Positions 56,316 to 64,000 of a stretch of 64,000 nt of DNA are shown here, one piece after another; the stretch's first letter is position 1, and each line of letters starts with the position of its first letter. The notes under the pieces were generated by a model. That model searched no databases. It had not been told where the DNA came from and worked only from the letters and a program-made list of their open reading frames with translations. The position numbers and the translations under genes are program-made. The stretch spans positions 744,001 to 808,000 of the forward strand of contig NZ_JAFFQE010000001.1 of assembly GCF_016919005.1 (NCBI RefSeq), given 5' to 3'. The DNA is from Desulfopila inferna (GTDB lineage: Bacteria; Desulfobacterota; Desulfobulbia; Desulfobulbales; Desulfocapsaceae).

Positions 56316-57497
56316 TTAAGGCTTCAGCAACACCTTGACCACTCCGTCCTGTTTCTTCTGAAATATTTCATAACCCTGCGGTCCTTCTTCCAGCGGCATC
56401 ACATGAGTGGCAAGGTCCCTCACCCCCAGCGGATCATTTTCATCCGTAACCAGAGGCATGATATAATCAATCCAGCGCTTGACATTGGCTTGACCCATGC
56501 GTAACTGAATCTGCTTGTCGAAAAGCTTCAGCATGGGCAGAGGATCGGCCATGCCTCCATAGACTCCGATAACGGATACTGTTCCGCCGCGGCGTACGCT
56601 ATCAATACTGGCAGCCAGCGCACTCAGTCTGTCAACGCCCACTTTTTTCATCATTGTCGCCGAAAGAGAATCCGGCAGCAGAGAGGATATCTGGTGCGCC
56701 AGTTTTCCCATTGGTGCCCCATGTGCTTCCATGCCGACGGCGTCAATCACTGCATCGGTGCCGCGGCCTGCTGTCATATCTCGGATAGATTCGGCTATAT
56801 CATCATGATCACTTAGATCCAGGGCCTCAACACCATACCGTCGAGCCATCTCTAACCTTTCAGGGATCAGGTCTACACCGATCACCCGAAGACCACGATG
56901 TCGGGCGACACGTGCGCTCATCTGTCCGATCGGCCCCAATCCGAATACCGTCAGGGTGCCCCCGTCCGGGGCTTCGGCATATTCGACTGCCTGCCAGGCC
57001 GTCGGCAGCACGTCCGAGAGGTAGATAAAGTTTTCATCCGGCAATCCCTCGGGCACCTTGATCGGCCCAAAATGCGCTTGAGGAACACGCAGATATTCGG
57101 CCTGCCCTCCGGCAACCTGTCCATAAAGTCTGGAATATCCGAAGATTGCAGCACCGGAGTCCTGCGACCGCACCTGAGTGGTTTCACATTGAGAGAATAA
57201 ACCCTCCAGGCACATAAAACAGCCTCCACAGCTAATATTGAAAGGAATGACCACCCGGTCTCCCGGTTGTATATGGGTGACGCCGCTGCCCACTTCTTCG
57301 ACAATTCCCATCGGTTCGTGACCCAGGATATCACCAGGCTCCATAAATGCCCCCAGAACCTCGTACAAATGCAGATCGGAGCCGCAGATTGCCGTAGTGG
57401 TAACCCGAATGATAGCATCTGTATTGTCGAGAATAGTGGGATCAGCTACGGTGTCATAGCGAACATCTCTTTTGCCGTGCCATACCAGAGCATGCAT
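56316..57497 (-). CDS. Zinc-dependent medium-chain alcohol/formaldehyde dehydrogenase
   Basis: A 393-residue MDR protein of the glutathione-independent formaldehyde dehydrogenase-like subgroup. It has catalytic zinc ligands (ICGSDLHLYE, GHEPMGIVEEVG), structural zinc cysteines (CGGCFMCLEGLFSQC) and the NAD motif FGLGPIGQMSA. A GAGGAGG site precedes ATG 57497. Substrate unknown. No clear partner; it lies downstream of the choline/betaine locus on the same strand but is separated by a hairpin. Confidence 0.86.
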   Translation of the reverse strand: MHALVWHGKRDVRYDTVADPTILDNTDAIIRVTTTAICGSDLHLYEVLGAFMEPGDILGHEPMGIVEEVGSGVTHIQPGDRVVIPFNISCGGCFMCLEGLFSQCETTQVRSQDSGAAIFGYSRLYGQVAGGQAEYLRVPQAHFGPIKVPEGLPDENFIYLSDVLPTAWQAVEYAEAPDGGTLTVFGLGPIGQMSARVARHRGLRVIGVDLIPERLEMARRYGVEALDLSDHDDIAESIRDMTAGRGTDAVIDAVGMEAHGAPMGKLAHQISSLLPDSLSATMMKKVGVDRLSALAASIDSVRRGGTVSVIGVYGGMADPLPMLKLFDKQIQLRMGQANVKRWIDYIMPLVTDENDPLGVRDLATHVMPLEEGPQGYEIFQKKQDGVVKVLLKP

Positions 57498-57665
57498 ACC
57501 ATCCTCCTCTATTAATTTTTTATCACTAGTTCAATGACAAAAATCTAAGACGGGTCTCAGTCCACGGCAAGTCTGAACTTCATTTGCCACCGACGGAAAG
57601 AGAAGCAGCTCCCGGTCAGGCATGATCGACAGGGGAAACACTCGATTTACGGCGATCTTATCCAA

Positions 57666-57701
57666 CGAATGCGGCGGGCGCAGACGGCACCGCCGCATTC
57701 G
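57666..57701. terminator. Perfect 12-bp hairpin between the substrate-binding protein and alcohol dehydrogenase genes
   Basis: CGAATGCGGCGG (57666-57677) and CCGCCGCATTCG (57690-57701) are perfectly complementary. It lies just after the substrate-binding-protein stop, so a terminator is likely despite the lack of a T-run. Confidence 0.6.
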
Positions 57702-57765
57702 TCAATTCACAATTCACGTATCGTATATTGCAATACGGAATCATGAAGGTAATCGTTGCACAGAA

Positions 57766-58713
57766 TCAGTAGCTCTTCAGATAGTCTTCAAAAACAGGAA
57801 GGGCCGGTTCACCATCTGCAGTTGTGACTCCTTCCAGCCAGCCGCGATAGACTTCAGGATTCTCCTTGAGGTATGCCATGCCAGCCTCACCGTGTTTGAG
57901 ATCCTTGTTGGTCTGCAGCATCAGCGAAATCTCATTTATCATCGAGATCGGAAAAATCAGGTTCTTGAGGAAATGAGCGACGTTTGGCTGCTCCTTATCA
58001 AAGCCTTGACGGATATTTGTATATATAGTCGCAGTTCCGTCGTTTTCTCCGAATGTTTCTGCTGTGCTGCCGGTGAGATACTTCATGTCGATAATCTGGT
58101 TCATATAGTGCGGAGACCATCCCAGAAAGACCACCCATTCACCTTCTTTGCTCTTTGCCTTAACCTCGGAAAGCATAATCGGTTCACTGGTAGTAACGAT
58201 TTCAAAATCACCGAGACCGAACATATTCTGTTCAATCATGGAGCGGATAACGAGGTTGCCGTCATTGCCGGGCTCAAGACCATAGATCTTATAGTCAAGT
58301 TTATCGGCGTACTCGGCGATATCGGAGAAATCCTTGAGCCCGGCCTCATATACGAAGGTTGGCACGGCTAAGGTATATTTCGCGCCGGTCATATTGGCTA
58401 CATACTGAACAATAGTGCCTTTATCTAAAAATTTATTGGCTATGGTGGCCATGGTTGGCATCCAGTTGCCGAGAAAGACATCAACATCACCCATGTCCAG
58501 AGCCTTATAGACAATCGGTACGGATAGAACCTTATTATCGGCTTCATAACCAATGCTGTTGAGGATATTCTTAGCCAGTTCCGTCTTCACGGTAACACCT
58601 GTCCAGCTCACACTGGCGAAGCGTATCTCCTTTGAGCCATAGGCAGGTCCGGTAAAGAGCAGCGCCGCCGCTAACAAAATTAAGGCGATATTACGTTTTC
58701 TTTGCGTGTGCAT
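57766..58713 (-). CDS. Choline/glycine-betaine ABC transporter substrate-binding protein
   Basis: A 315-residue periplasmic binding protein of the OpuAC/ChoX family. It has a signal peptide (MHTQRKRNIALILLAAALLF then AYG) and the family segments SWTGVTVKTELAK, DVFLGNWMPTM, YGLEPGNDGN and VVFLGWSPHYMN; the aromatic residues of the last three would cage a quaternary amine. AAGGAG precedes ATG. Its permease and ATPase are not in the window. It probably delivers choline to BetA/BetB. Confidence 0.88.
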   Translation of the reverse strand: MHTQRKRNIALILLAAALLFTGPAYGSKEIRFASVSWTGVTVKTELAKNILNSIGYEADNKVLSVPIVYKALDMGDVDVFLGNWMPTMATIANKFLDKGTIVQYVANMTGAKYTLAVPTFVYEAGLKDFSDIAEYADKLDYKIYGLEPGNDGNLVIRSMIEQNMFGLGDFEIVTTSEPIMLSEVKAKSKEGEWVVFLGWSPHYMNQIIDMKYLTGSTAETFGENDGTATIYTNIRQGFDKEQPNVAHFLKNLIFPISMINEISLMLQTNKDLKHGEAGMAYLKENPEVYRGWLEGVTTADGEPALPVFEDYLKSY

Positions 58714-58796
58714 ACATTCTCCTTTTGTATTATTTAGGACTTCAGAAAGAACTATTCTGCATATTGCTGGAATTTTTGTTTCGTGAAGTTCCTTAT

Positions 58797-58832
58797 CCCC
58801 CCTTGATTAAAGTGAAACGATAGCGAAGGGGG
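58797..58832 (-). other. Inverted repeat between betB and the substrate-binding protein gene
   Basis: CCCCCTT and AAGGGGG arms flank a 21-base loop; on the minus strand an A/T tract lies on the upstream side (TTTTTTTT before the stem). It could be a weak terminator or processing hairpin that lets the downstream gene be expressed separately. Confidence 0.35.
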
Positions 58833-58917
58833 CCCCAAAAAAAATCTGTTTATTTGTAAATTTCTGACATCGATCGGGCAACTCTCGGGTAGTTTCCCAA
58901 GAGTGATAGACTTTCTA

Positions 58918-60393
58918 TCAGACACCAAACCAGGCAAGGGGTTCAGGCTTATAATTCTGGAAAATATGTTTGACCTCTGTATATTCTTCCAGACCAAGCC
59001 GACCCAGTTCTCTTCCCAGCCCGGACTGCTTATAGCCGCCCCAAGGGGCCTGGGTAAAATAGACATTGAAATCGTTAACCCAGACGGTGCCAAAGCGCAG
59101 CTGCTTTGCTACTCTGTGAATGCGCCCGGCATTGCTGGTCCAGAAACCGGCGGCCAGACCGTAAATCGTCCCGTTTGCCAGCCGCACAGCTTCTTCTTCA
59201 CTACTAAACTTTTCAACCGTGATGACCGGTCCAAAGACCTCTTCCTGAACTATGCGCATGTCTCCATGACATTCGGTAAAAAGTGTCGGCAGCAGAAAAA
59301 ATCCGTTCTGCAGCTCGGCGGCCAGCGGACGCGTACCGCCCAACTCAAGCCGGGCTCCTTCGGCCTTGGCAACATTGATATATTTCTCTACCTTGCTCAG
59401 ATGTTCCTGCGAAATCAATGGGCCCATCTGGGTTCCCTGCCGCAGGCCGTCACCGAGACGGATTTGAGCCATCCTGGCCTTGAGCTGTTCGACAAAACCG
59501 TCATGGATGGAGTCCTCAAGCATCAACCGGGCCCCCGCTGAACAAATTTGGCCGGCGTGAAAAAAAACACCGTTTAGGGCATAATCCACGGCAGTATCAA
59601 TATCGGCATCGGCAAAAACGATATTGGGATTTTTGCCGCCCAGCTCCAGGGCAATCTTTTTGACATTGCCGCTGGCAGCCCGCATGATCGTCTTGCCGGT
59701 CTCAATGCCGCCGGTGAAGGAAATAAGATCCACCAGATGGCTTTCGGCAAGCTCCGCACCTACATCCGCCCCAGGACCCAGCACGGTGTTGATGACACCA
59801 GGAGGAAAATCAAGTTTTGCTGCCAGCTCGGTGATCATCAGAGTCGTCAGCGGCGTAATTTCACTGGGCTTGACAACCACGGTACACCCTGCCGCCAATG
59901 CGGGCGCCAGTTTCCAGGCCGCCTGCAGTAACGGATAATTCCACGGAGATATCTGACCGCAGACGCCTACAGGCTCACGCACCACCCTGCTGTCACTATT
60001 GGGAATAGGGGACTCGATGACTTCTCCGCCATCTTTATCGGCAAGCCCTGCATAAAAACGGAAGATACCGGCAATGTCTGCCATATCCCAGCGACTTTCC
60101 TCAAGCGTCTTTCCGGTATCAAGGCTCTCCAGTTCGGCCAGTGCTTCGCTTTCTTCAGCGATGCGACCAGCCAACTGATAAAGAAGCTCGCCGCGCTCGG
60201 CAGCAGGAAGATTCGACCATACCCCACTGTCGAATGCCTCCCGGGCGGCCGCGATCGCGCGCTGTGCATCTTCACGACCCCCTTCGGCTACCTCGGATAT
60301 CACCTTCTGGTTGAAAGGGTTGATAATCTGCCGGCTCCTACCGGAGACGGCGGCTTCCCAGCACCCATTGATAAACATTTTTTTTTCTATCAT
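58918..60393 (-). CDS. betB: Betaine aldehyde dehydrogenase
   Basis: A 491-residue aldehyde dehydrogenase that makes glycine betaine from betaine aldehyde with NAD(P). It has SPWNYPLLQ, the catalytic Glu in LELGGKNPNI, the catalytic Cys in FHAGQICSAGAR and VWVNDFNVY, fitting BetB. Its ATG overlaps the betA stop (ATGA), so the pair is translationally coupled. Confidence 0.88.
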   Translation of the reverse strand: MIEKKMFINGCWEAAVSGRSRQIINPFNQKVISEVAEGGREDAQRAIAAAREAFDSGVWSNLPAAERGELLYQLAGRIAEESEALAELESLDTGKTLEESRWDMADIAGIFRFYAGLADKDGGEVIESPIPNSDSRVVREPVGVCGQISPWNYPLLQAAWKLAPALAAGCTVVVKPSEITPLTTLMITELAAKLDFPPGVINTVLGPGADVGAELAESHLVDLISFTGGIETGKTIMRAASGNVKKIALELGGKNPNIVFADADIDTAVDYALNGVFFHAGQICSAGARLMLEDSIHDGFVEQLKARMAQIRLGDGLRQGTQMGPLISQEHLSKVEKYINVAKAEGARLELGGTRPLAAELQNGFFLLPTLFTECHGDMRIVQEEVFGPVITVEKFSSEEEAVRLANGTIYGLAAGFWTSNAGRIHRVAKQLRFGTVWVNDFNVYFTQAPWGGYKQSGLGRELGRLGLEEYTEVKHIFQNYKPEPLAWFGV

Positions 60394-62048
60394 TTTTCAT
60401 CAGCCTCCCGGTCGTATCTGTAATAACCGGCTGCGGAGGGAGCCTCGGGCGTGTTACCGAGGATGAGATCCGCTGCCTTTTCGGCAACCATCATAACCGG
60501 GGCATAAATGTTGCCGTTGGTTATGGAGGGAAAGACGGAAGCATCGACCACCCGCAGATTCTCAACTCCGTGAACCTTGAGTTCAGCGTCAACTACAGCC
60601 ATATTATCATACCCCATTTTACAGGTACAGGAGGGATGATAGGCGCTCTCTCCTTCCCTGGCCACAAAATCGAGGATCTCTTCATCGGTTTGCACATTAG
60701 CACCCGGAGCCAACTCCTCGCCGCGTAAGTCGTCAAAAGCGGGCTGACCGATAATCTCACGCGAGCACTTGATAGCCTCCAGCCATTCCCGGCGCTCCTG
60801 TTCGGTGGAGAGATAATTGAAAAATATTTCAGGATACCTGGTCGAGTCGGCCGAGGTAATTTTTACATGACCGCGTACATCGGTGTTCATCGGTCCAACA
60901 TGCAGTTGAAACCCATGCCCCTGAGCAGGAGCCGAACCATCATAGCGGATGGCAATGGGCAGAAAATGAAACTGCAGATTAGGATAATCGACCCTGTCGT
61001 TTCCACGGATAAACCCCCCTGCCTCAAAATGATTCGTGGCTGCGGCGCCTTTACGGCGGAAAAGCCAGTCAAAACCGATTTTGGGTTGATTCTGCCACTG
61101 CAGCGCAGGATACATACTGACCGGCTGCTTGCAGGAATACTGAACATACAACTCCAGATGATCCTGCAGATTTTCACCGACGCCCGGCAGGTTGTGGACC
61201 ACATCTATCCCTAAGCTCCTCAACTCCCCGGCATTGCCGATACCTGAAAGCTGAAGGAGAGAGGGTGAATTAATTGCTCCCCCGCAGGATATAATCTCTC
61301 CGGCATAAACCTTCTGTTTTTCATTGCCTCTGGTAAATTCGACACCGACTGCCTTTTTCCCTTCAAAAAGGATACGGTTGACCATGGCCTTGCATTTTAC
61401 CGTGAGATTCCCTCGATTTTTTACCGGGTGGACGTAGGCTCTGGCTGCATTATGCCGCCGCGCTCTATAGATATTCTGGTCAAATTTGCCGAATCCTTCC
61501 TGCTGATAACCGTTGACATCGCTGGTAAGCGGATGACCGGCCTGCTCGGCCGCCTTGAAGAACGCACGGAACAGCGGATTGTCGCATTTCGCCGTGTCCA
61601 GATAAAGCGGACCATTTGAACCATGGTATTCATCTGCACCATGGAGGCGGGTTTCAGCCTTTTTAAAATACGGAAGACAGTGCGCATAATCCCAATTTTC
61701 CAGTCCCTGGTTAGCTGCCCATTTTTCATAATCAAGGGCATTGCCACGAATATAAATCATACCGTTAATGCTGCTGGAACCGCCGAGCACCTTGCCACGT
61801 GGCTGCGCTATACGTCTATTATGCATCTGCGGTTCCGGCTCTGACTCGTACAGCCAATTGTAGGTATTGTCGGTGAGCAGATAGGTCAGTGCCGCCGGCA
61901 TATGAATGCGAAAATCCCATCTGTAATCCGGCTTGCCTGCTTCCAGGACCAGGACATTGTGCTCCGGATTGGCGCTCAGACGATTGGCCAGTACACTTCC
62001 TGCGGAACCGCCGCCTATAATGATATAATCGTAAGCCTTGTCTTTCAT
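60390..62048 (-). CDS. betA: Choline dehydrogenase (GMC oxidoreductase)
   Basis: A 552-residue GMC flavoprotein: FAD fold DYIIIGGGSAGSVLANRLS, the second GMC motif GAINSPSLLQLSGIG, the catalytic His region AYHPSCTCKMG and the C-terminal NGNIYAPVMMVAEKAADLI. It oxidises choline to betaine aldehyde with a respiratory-chain acceptor. With betB it makes the osmolyte glycine betaine. Start ATG 62048 lies 101 bases after the regulator stop. Confidence 0.92.
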   Translation of the reverse strand: MKDKAYDYIIIGGGSAGSVLANRLSANPEHNVLVLEAGKPDYRWDFRIHMPAALTYLLTDNTYNWLYESEPEPQMHNRRIAQPRGKVLGGSSSINGMIYIRGNALDYEKWAANQGLENWDYAHCLPYFKKAETRLHGADEYHGSNGPLYLDTAKCDNPLFRAFFKAAEQAGHPLTSDVNGYQQEGFGKFDQNIYRARRHNAARAYVHPVKNRGNLTVKCKAMVNRILFEGKKAVGVEFTRGNEKQKVYAGEIISCGGAINSPSLLQLSGIGNAGELRSLGIDVVHNLPGVGENLQDHLELYVQYSCKQPVSMYPALQWQNQPKIGFDWLFRRKGAAATNHFEAGGFIRGNDRVDYPNLQFHFLPIAIRYDGSAPAQGHGFQLHVGPMNTDVRGHVKITSADSTRYPEIFFNYLSTEQERREWLEAIKCSREIIGQPAFDDLRGEELAPGANVQTDEEILDFVAREGESAYHPSCTCKMGYDNMAVVDAELKVHGVENLRVVDASVFPSITNGNIYAPVMMVAEKAADLILGNTPEAPSAAGYYRYDREADEK

Positions 62049-62149
62049 ATACTTTTACTCCGTATTTCTATTTTTGAATAAGCCGGCGATTACCCCAAAC
62101 AGCAGGAGAACGCCGAATTCCCTTTTATAAACTTTCCACAATACGCCGG

Positions 62150-62902
62150 TTAACCCTTCCCTGTTACTGTGGTAGCCCGACATTCTTTATCGACAATACA
62201 GCGTTGCAGCAGGGCATAATGAGCCGCTACCGAAGACAGCGCCTTCAGCGGATCATTGTCGGCTATACGCTGGGCAGTTTCATGCCAGTTTTCCGCCGTT
62301 TTCCGGCGGTAATAGGGCTCTTCGTACAAGGCATAATCGTGTGAACTGAAACCTTGCTGAATGGCCTCCATAACCCACTCGAAGACCGGATTTTTACTCA
62401 TTTTTGCCAGACGAATATTGAGAACCCTGTCCTGCTTTGCCAGGCATTCCTTATCCGGTGTTGGCTGCTCCAGCAGTTCCAGAAGCTTCCCTGCTTCGGC
62501 TACCAGTTCCTCTTTTTCGGAAGCATCGGCGCGCGCAATCGCCAGAACAGTGATCACCCGATCGATACTCTCCCGAAACTCAGCTATATATCCGAGACCG
62601 ATATGCTGCTGCTTCAGGAAGAGGGCCAATGATTCACTGACACTGGCTACCTCGATGTTTTTAACATACGTTCCGCCTCTGGCCCCTTTACGAATCTCCA
62701 CCAGACCTTTTTGCTTAAGGGCACGAACGGCCTCTCTGATGACACCTCGGCCACTTTTAAACTGGGCCTGCAACTCCCTTTCACTGGGAAGGCGTTCACC
62801 GGGCAATATCTTTTCCTCTAGAATGGCCGCTTCGATTTGTAAGGCGATGTCTTCACCGGCCCGACCGATCTGCACTGGAATAAATAGTGATTTCTTGTTC
62901 AT
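62150..62902 (-). CDS. FadR-subfamily GntR transcriptional regulator
   Basis: A 250-residue regulator with an N-terminal winged helix (LPGERLPSERELQAQFKSGRGVIREAVRAL, KGLVEIRKGARGGTYV) and a helical FCD ligand domain (residues ~90-235). It likely controls the betA-betB operon in response to choline or a related compound, replacing the usual BetI (TetR family). Two TGGT-N3-ACCA palindromes upstream are typical FadR-subfamily operators, so autoregulation is likely. Confidence 0.88.
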   Translation of the reverse strand: MNKKSLFIPVQIGRAGEDIALQIEAAILEEKILPGERLPSERELQAQFKSGRGVIREAVRALKQKGLVEIRKGARGGTYVKNIEVASVSESLALFLKQQHIGLGYIAEFRESIDRVITVLAIARADASEKEELVAEAGKLLELLEQPTPDKECLAKQDRVLNIRLAKMSKNPVFEWVMEAIQQGFSSHDYALYEEPYYRRKTAENWHETAQRIADNDPLKALSSVAAHYALLQRCIVDKECRATTVTGKG

Positions 62903-62924
62903 GTGTTGTTCTATTATTCGATAA

Positions 62925-62935
62925 TGGTACTACCA
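62925..62935. promoter_or_regulatory. FadR-type operator, site 1
   Basis: TGGTACTACCA, a perfect palindrome TGGT-N3-ACCA of the GntR/FadR operator type, 23-33 bases upstream of the regulator start. Confidence 0.65.
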
Positions 62936-63055
62936 AATGAGCTTGGAGTATTGAAACAATATTGTCGCCAAAAAGCCTATTAATCATATTTAATTGCCTT
63001 TTCACAACAGACTAGCTACAATTTGAAAAATAAAGAAGCGACACTTTTTCTTTAA

Positions 63056-63066
63056 TGGTAGGACCA
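63056..63066. promoter_or_regulatory. FadR-type operator, site 2
   Basis: TGGTAGGACCA, the same TGGT-N3-ACCA pattern, 131 bases from site 1. The paired spacing would allow looping or control of two promoters. Confidence 0.55.
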
Positions 63067-63165
63067 AACTAACCTGTACGATTATTTTGTCAAGCGCTGC
63101 TTTGATATTTTTCGCATAAACACCGGCATGTGCGACGGGGGTGGTGGAGGCATGTGAAAGTGGAA

Positions 63166-63184
63166 CAGATTATTTAATAATCTG
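63166..63184. promoter_or_regulatory. Palindrome CAGATTATT-T-AATAATCTG
   Basis: Perfect 9-base arms with one central base, between the bet regulator and the small membrane protein gene. It is short and A/T-rich, so operator-like rather than terminator-like. Confidence 0.4.
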
Positions 63185-63195
63185 GAAATATATCC

Positions 63196-63215
63196 TTCCC
63201 GTGCAAGCACGGGAA
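63196..63215. other. Perfect 9-bp hairpin with 2-base loop
   Basis: TTCCCGTGC-AA-GCACGGGAA. A tight GC-rich hairpin 40 bases before the next gene; the sequence resembles a lone degenerate type I-E CRISPR repeat but there is no array. Confidence 0.45.
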
Positions 63216-63255
63216 CAACGAAAAGTGGATATCAACGACCAACTATTGGTGAACA

Positions 63256-63630
63256 ATGAAAATATTTGTGATAATAAGGAACCTGATGATCTTTATCTTC
63301 GGGGTTTGGTTTTTTGAATTCTACCTTGATTACAAGCTTCCGGAAGAGAACAACCTACTACTCTTTTTTGTTGCTATTCCTGTTATATGGGCAACCATAA
63401 GCCAACTGTGGACATCCTACAGCTATAAGGAAATTGAAAATTCGGCAATTCTTTTTTGCACCCACATTCTGAGCATGATGATGTTGCTGGGTACAGTATT
63501 TCTGGTCAGTGCAGTCTTAAACACCATATCCGACATCCTTGATCCTGTGGGTGTTTTTATGTTCCATGCGGTCGGCTGGACGGTAATAGCAGCATTGATA
63601 ATGTATGATATCGTTGATTTTGGGAGATAG
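63256..63630 (+). CDS. Small integral membrane protein, hypothetical
   Basis: A 124-residue protein with four predicted hydrophobic helices (about 5-23, 34-52, 63-85, 95-118) and an unusually aromatic first helix (FIFGVWFFEFY). I do not recognise a family. GGTG precedes ATG. It stands between the bet locus and the HNH gene. Confidence 0.6.
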   Translation: MKIFVIIRNLMIFIFGVWFFEFYLDYKLPEENNLLLFFVAIPVIWATISQLWTSYSYKEIENSAILFCTHILSMMMLLGTVFLVSAVLNTISDILDPVGVFMFHAVGWTVIAALIMYDIVDFGR

Positions 63631-63689
63631 AGAATAAAGGCAATTTCCTTGTTGCTCTTCGCAATCCGTTTCTGTCTTCAAGATCTTTC

Positions 63690-63998
63690 TCAATCCTCTT
63701 CTGCATCTTTGCCGGTCTTGGACAACAAATTCTTGAGATCGGCAAACGGAGTATGTGTTGCAGTCTTCCCCTTCTCGGCATCCGGGTTTTCAGTAGCCAG
63801 CCATTGGGCATCAAGCAAACGGGAGTGTTCGTTGTCGTGGCAATAAATACACAGGAGTTCCCAATTGCTGCCGTCGGGGGGATTGTTTTTATAATTATGG
63901 TCCTTGTGATGTACTGTCAACTCCCGCAATTTCTTGCCGGTAAAATCCCGGCCACAACTCGCACAGACCCAGGGGAGGATCTTCAACGCCTGTTCCCG
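63690..63998 (-). CDS. HNH nuclease, YajD-like, 5' partial
   Basis: The frame runs off the right edge of the window (R-E-Q-A-L-K before the TTG at 63986), so the N-terminus is missing. The visible 103 residues have a CxxC zinc knuckle (CASCG) and the HNH core LTVHHKDHNYKNNPPDGSN followed by CIYCHDNEH. This resembles the YajD subfamily of HNH nucleases of unknown role. The C-terminal tail is Lys/Glu-rich and low in complexity. Confidence 0.8.
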   Translation of the reverse strand, partial: REQALKILPWVCASCGRDFTGKKLRELTVHHKDHNYKNNPPDGSNWELLCIYCHDNEHSRLLDAQWLATENPDAEKGKTATHTPFADLKNLLSKTGKDAEED

Positions 63999-64000
63999 AT

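Noticed and set aside
63196-63215. CRISPR-like repeat (TTCCCGTGC-AA-GCACGGGAA) near the right end
   Set aside because: A single unit without spacers or a second copy nearby; it is just a hairpin, though it looks like a degenerate type I-E repeat.

Overview
The window looks like chromosomal DNA of a marine or sediment sulfate-reducing bacterium of the Desulfobacterota, most likely near the Desulfobulbales. This is inferred from gene content, not from a phylogeny. The evidence is a mercury-methylation pair (hgcA/hgcB), a six-subunit Hdr-Mvh-MetVF cluster, two in-frame UGA (selenocysteine) genes, a superoxide-reductase remnant, and choline-to-glycine-betaine genes that suggest a saline habitat. 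I found no rRNA, tRNA, CRISPR array, prophage or intact IS element.

Layout. 0-9.6 kb: tRNA modification (U32 protein, mnmA, mtaB), cinA-recA, a COG2509 flavoprotein and a peroxiredoxin. 9.7-12 kb: ferritin, heme O synthase (ctaB), a frameshifted CoxII-like fragment and a broken superoxide reductase, which together look like an eroding oxygen-defence/respiration patch. 12.3-18.1 kb: enolase, then four same-strand genes for an uncharacterised signalling module (DUF8082, zinc-finger/dCache/HAMP sensor, receiver-PATAN protein, Roadblock-like protein). 19-25 kb: Lrp regulator, lysA, a fused endonuclease III-exonuclease III, an AEC permease, mutY and kdnB. 26-33 kb: a Cys-rich protein, rarA, suhB, a beta-CASP nuclease, glycerate kinase and an aromatic/aspartate aminotransferase. 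33.8-36 kb: DUF1641 plus a sulfide:quinone-reductase-like flavoprotein whose C-terminal redox cysteine is encoded by UGA. 36.2-39.3 kb (minus strand): hgcA, hgcB, OsmC and a Trm5-like methyltransferase, with repeats on both sides of hgcA. 41.2-52.9 kb: a MetF paralogue, a PAS histidine kinase, then hdrC-hdrB-hdrA-mvhD-metV-metF in overlapping reading frames (mvhD has an in-frame UGA), followed by a receiver and a receiver-PAS-kinase hybrid. 53-56 kb: an R3H ATPase and a PLD-family cardiolipin-synthase-like lipoprotein. 56-63 kb: an alcohol dehydrogenase and a choline/betaine locus (substrate-binding protein, betB, betA, FadR-type regulator with two TGGT-N3-ACCA sites). The right end holds a small membrane protein and an HNH nuclease cut by the window edge.

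How the parts fit. The Hdr/Mvh/MetVF set is the kind of complex that couples methylene-tetrahydrofolate reduction to heterodisulfide-reductase-type flavin chemistry. HgcA needs a methyl group on its corrinoid and is often placed at the end of the same C1 pathway, so the two loci may share metabolism (inference). Selenoprotein use at two redox sites implies that a Sec machinery exists elsewhere in the genome. A dispersed intergenic repeat family (at least eight copies here) and a second palindromic element (two copies) punctuate the region. They lie directly upstream of hgcA and between hgcA and hgcB.
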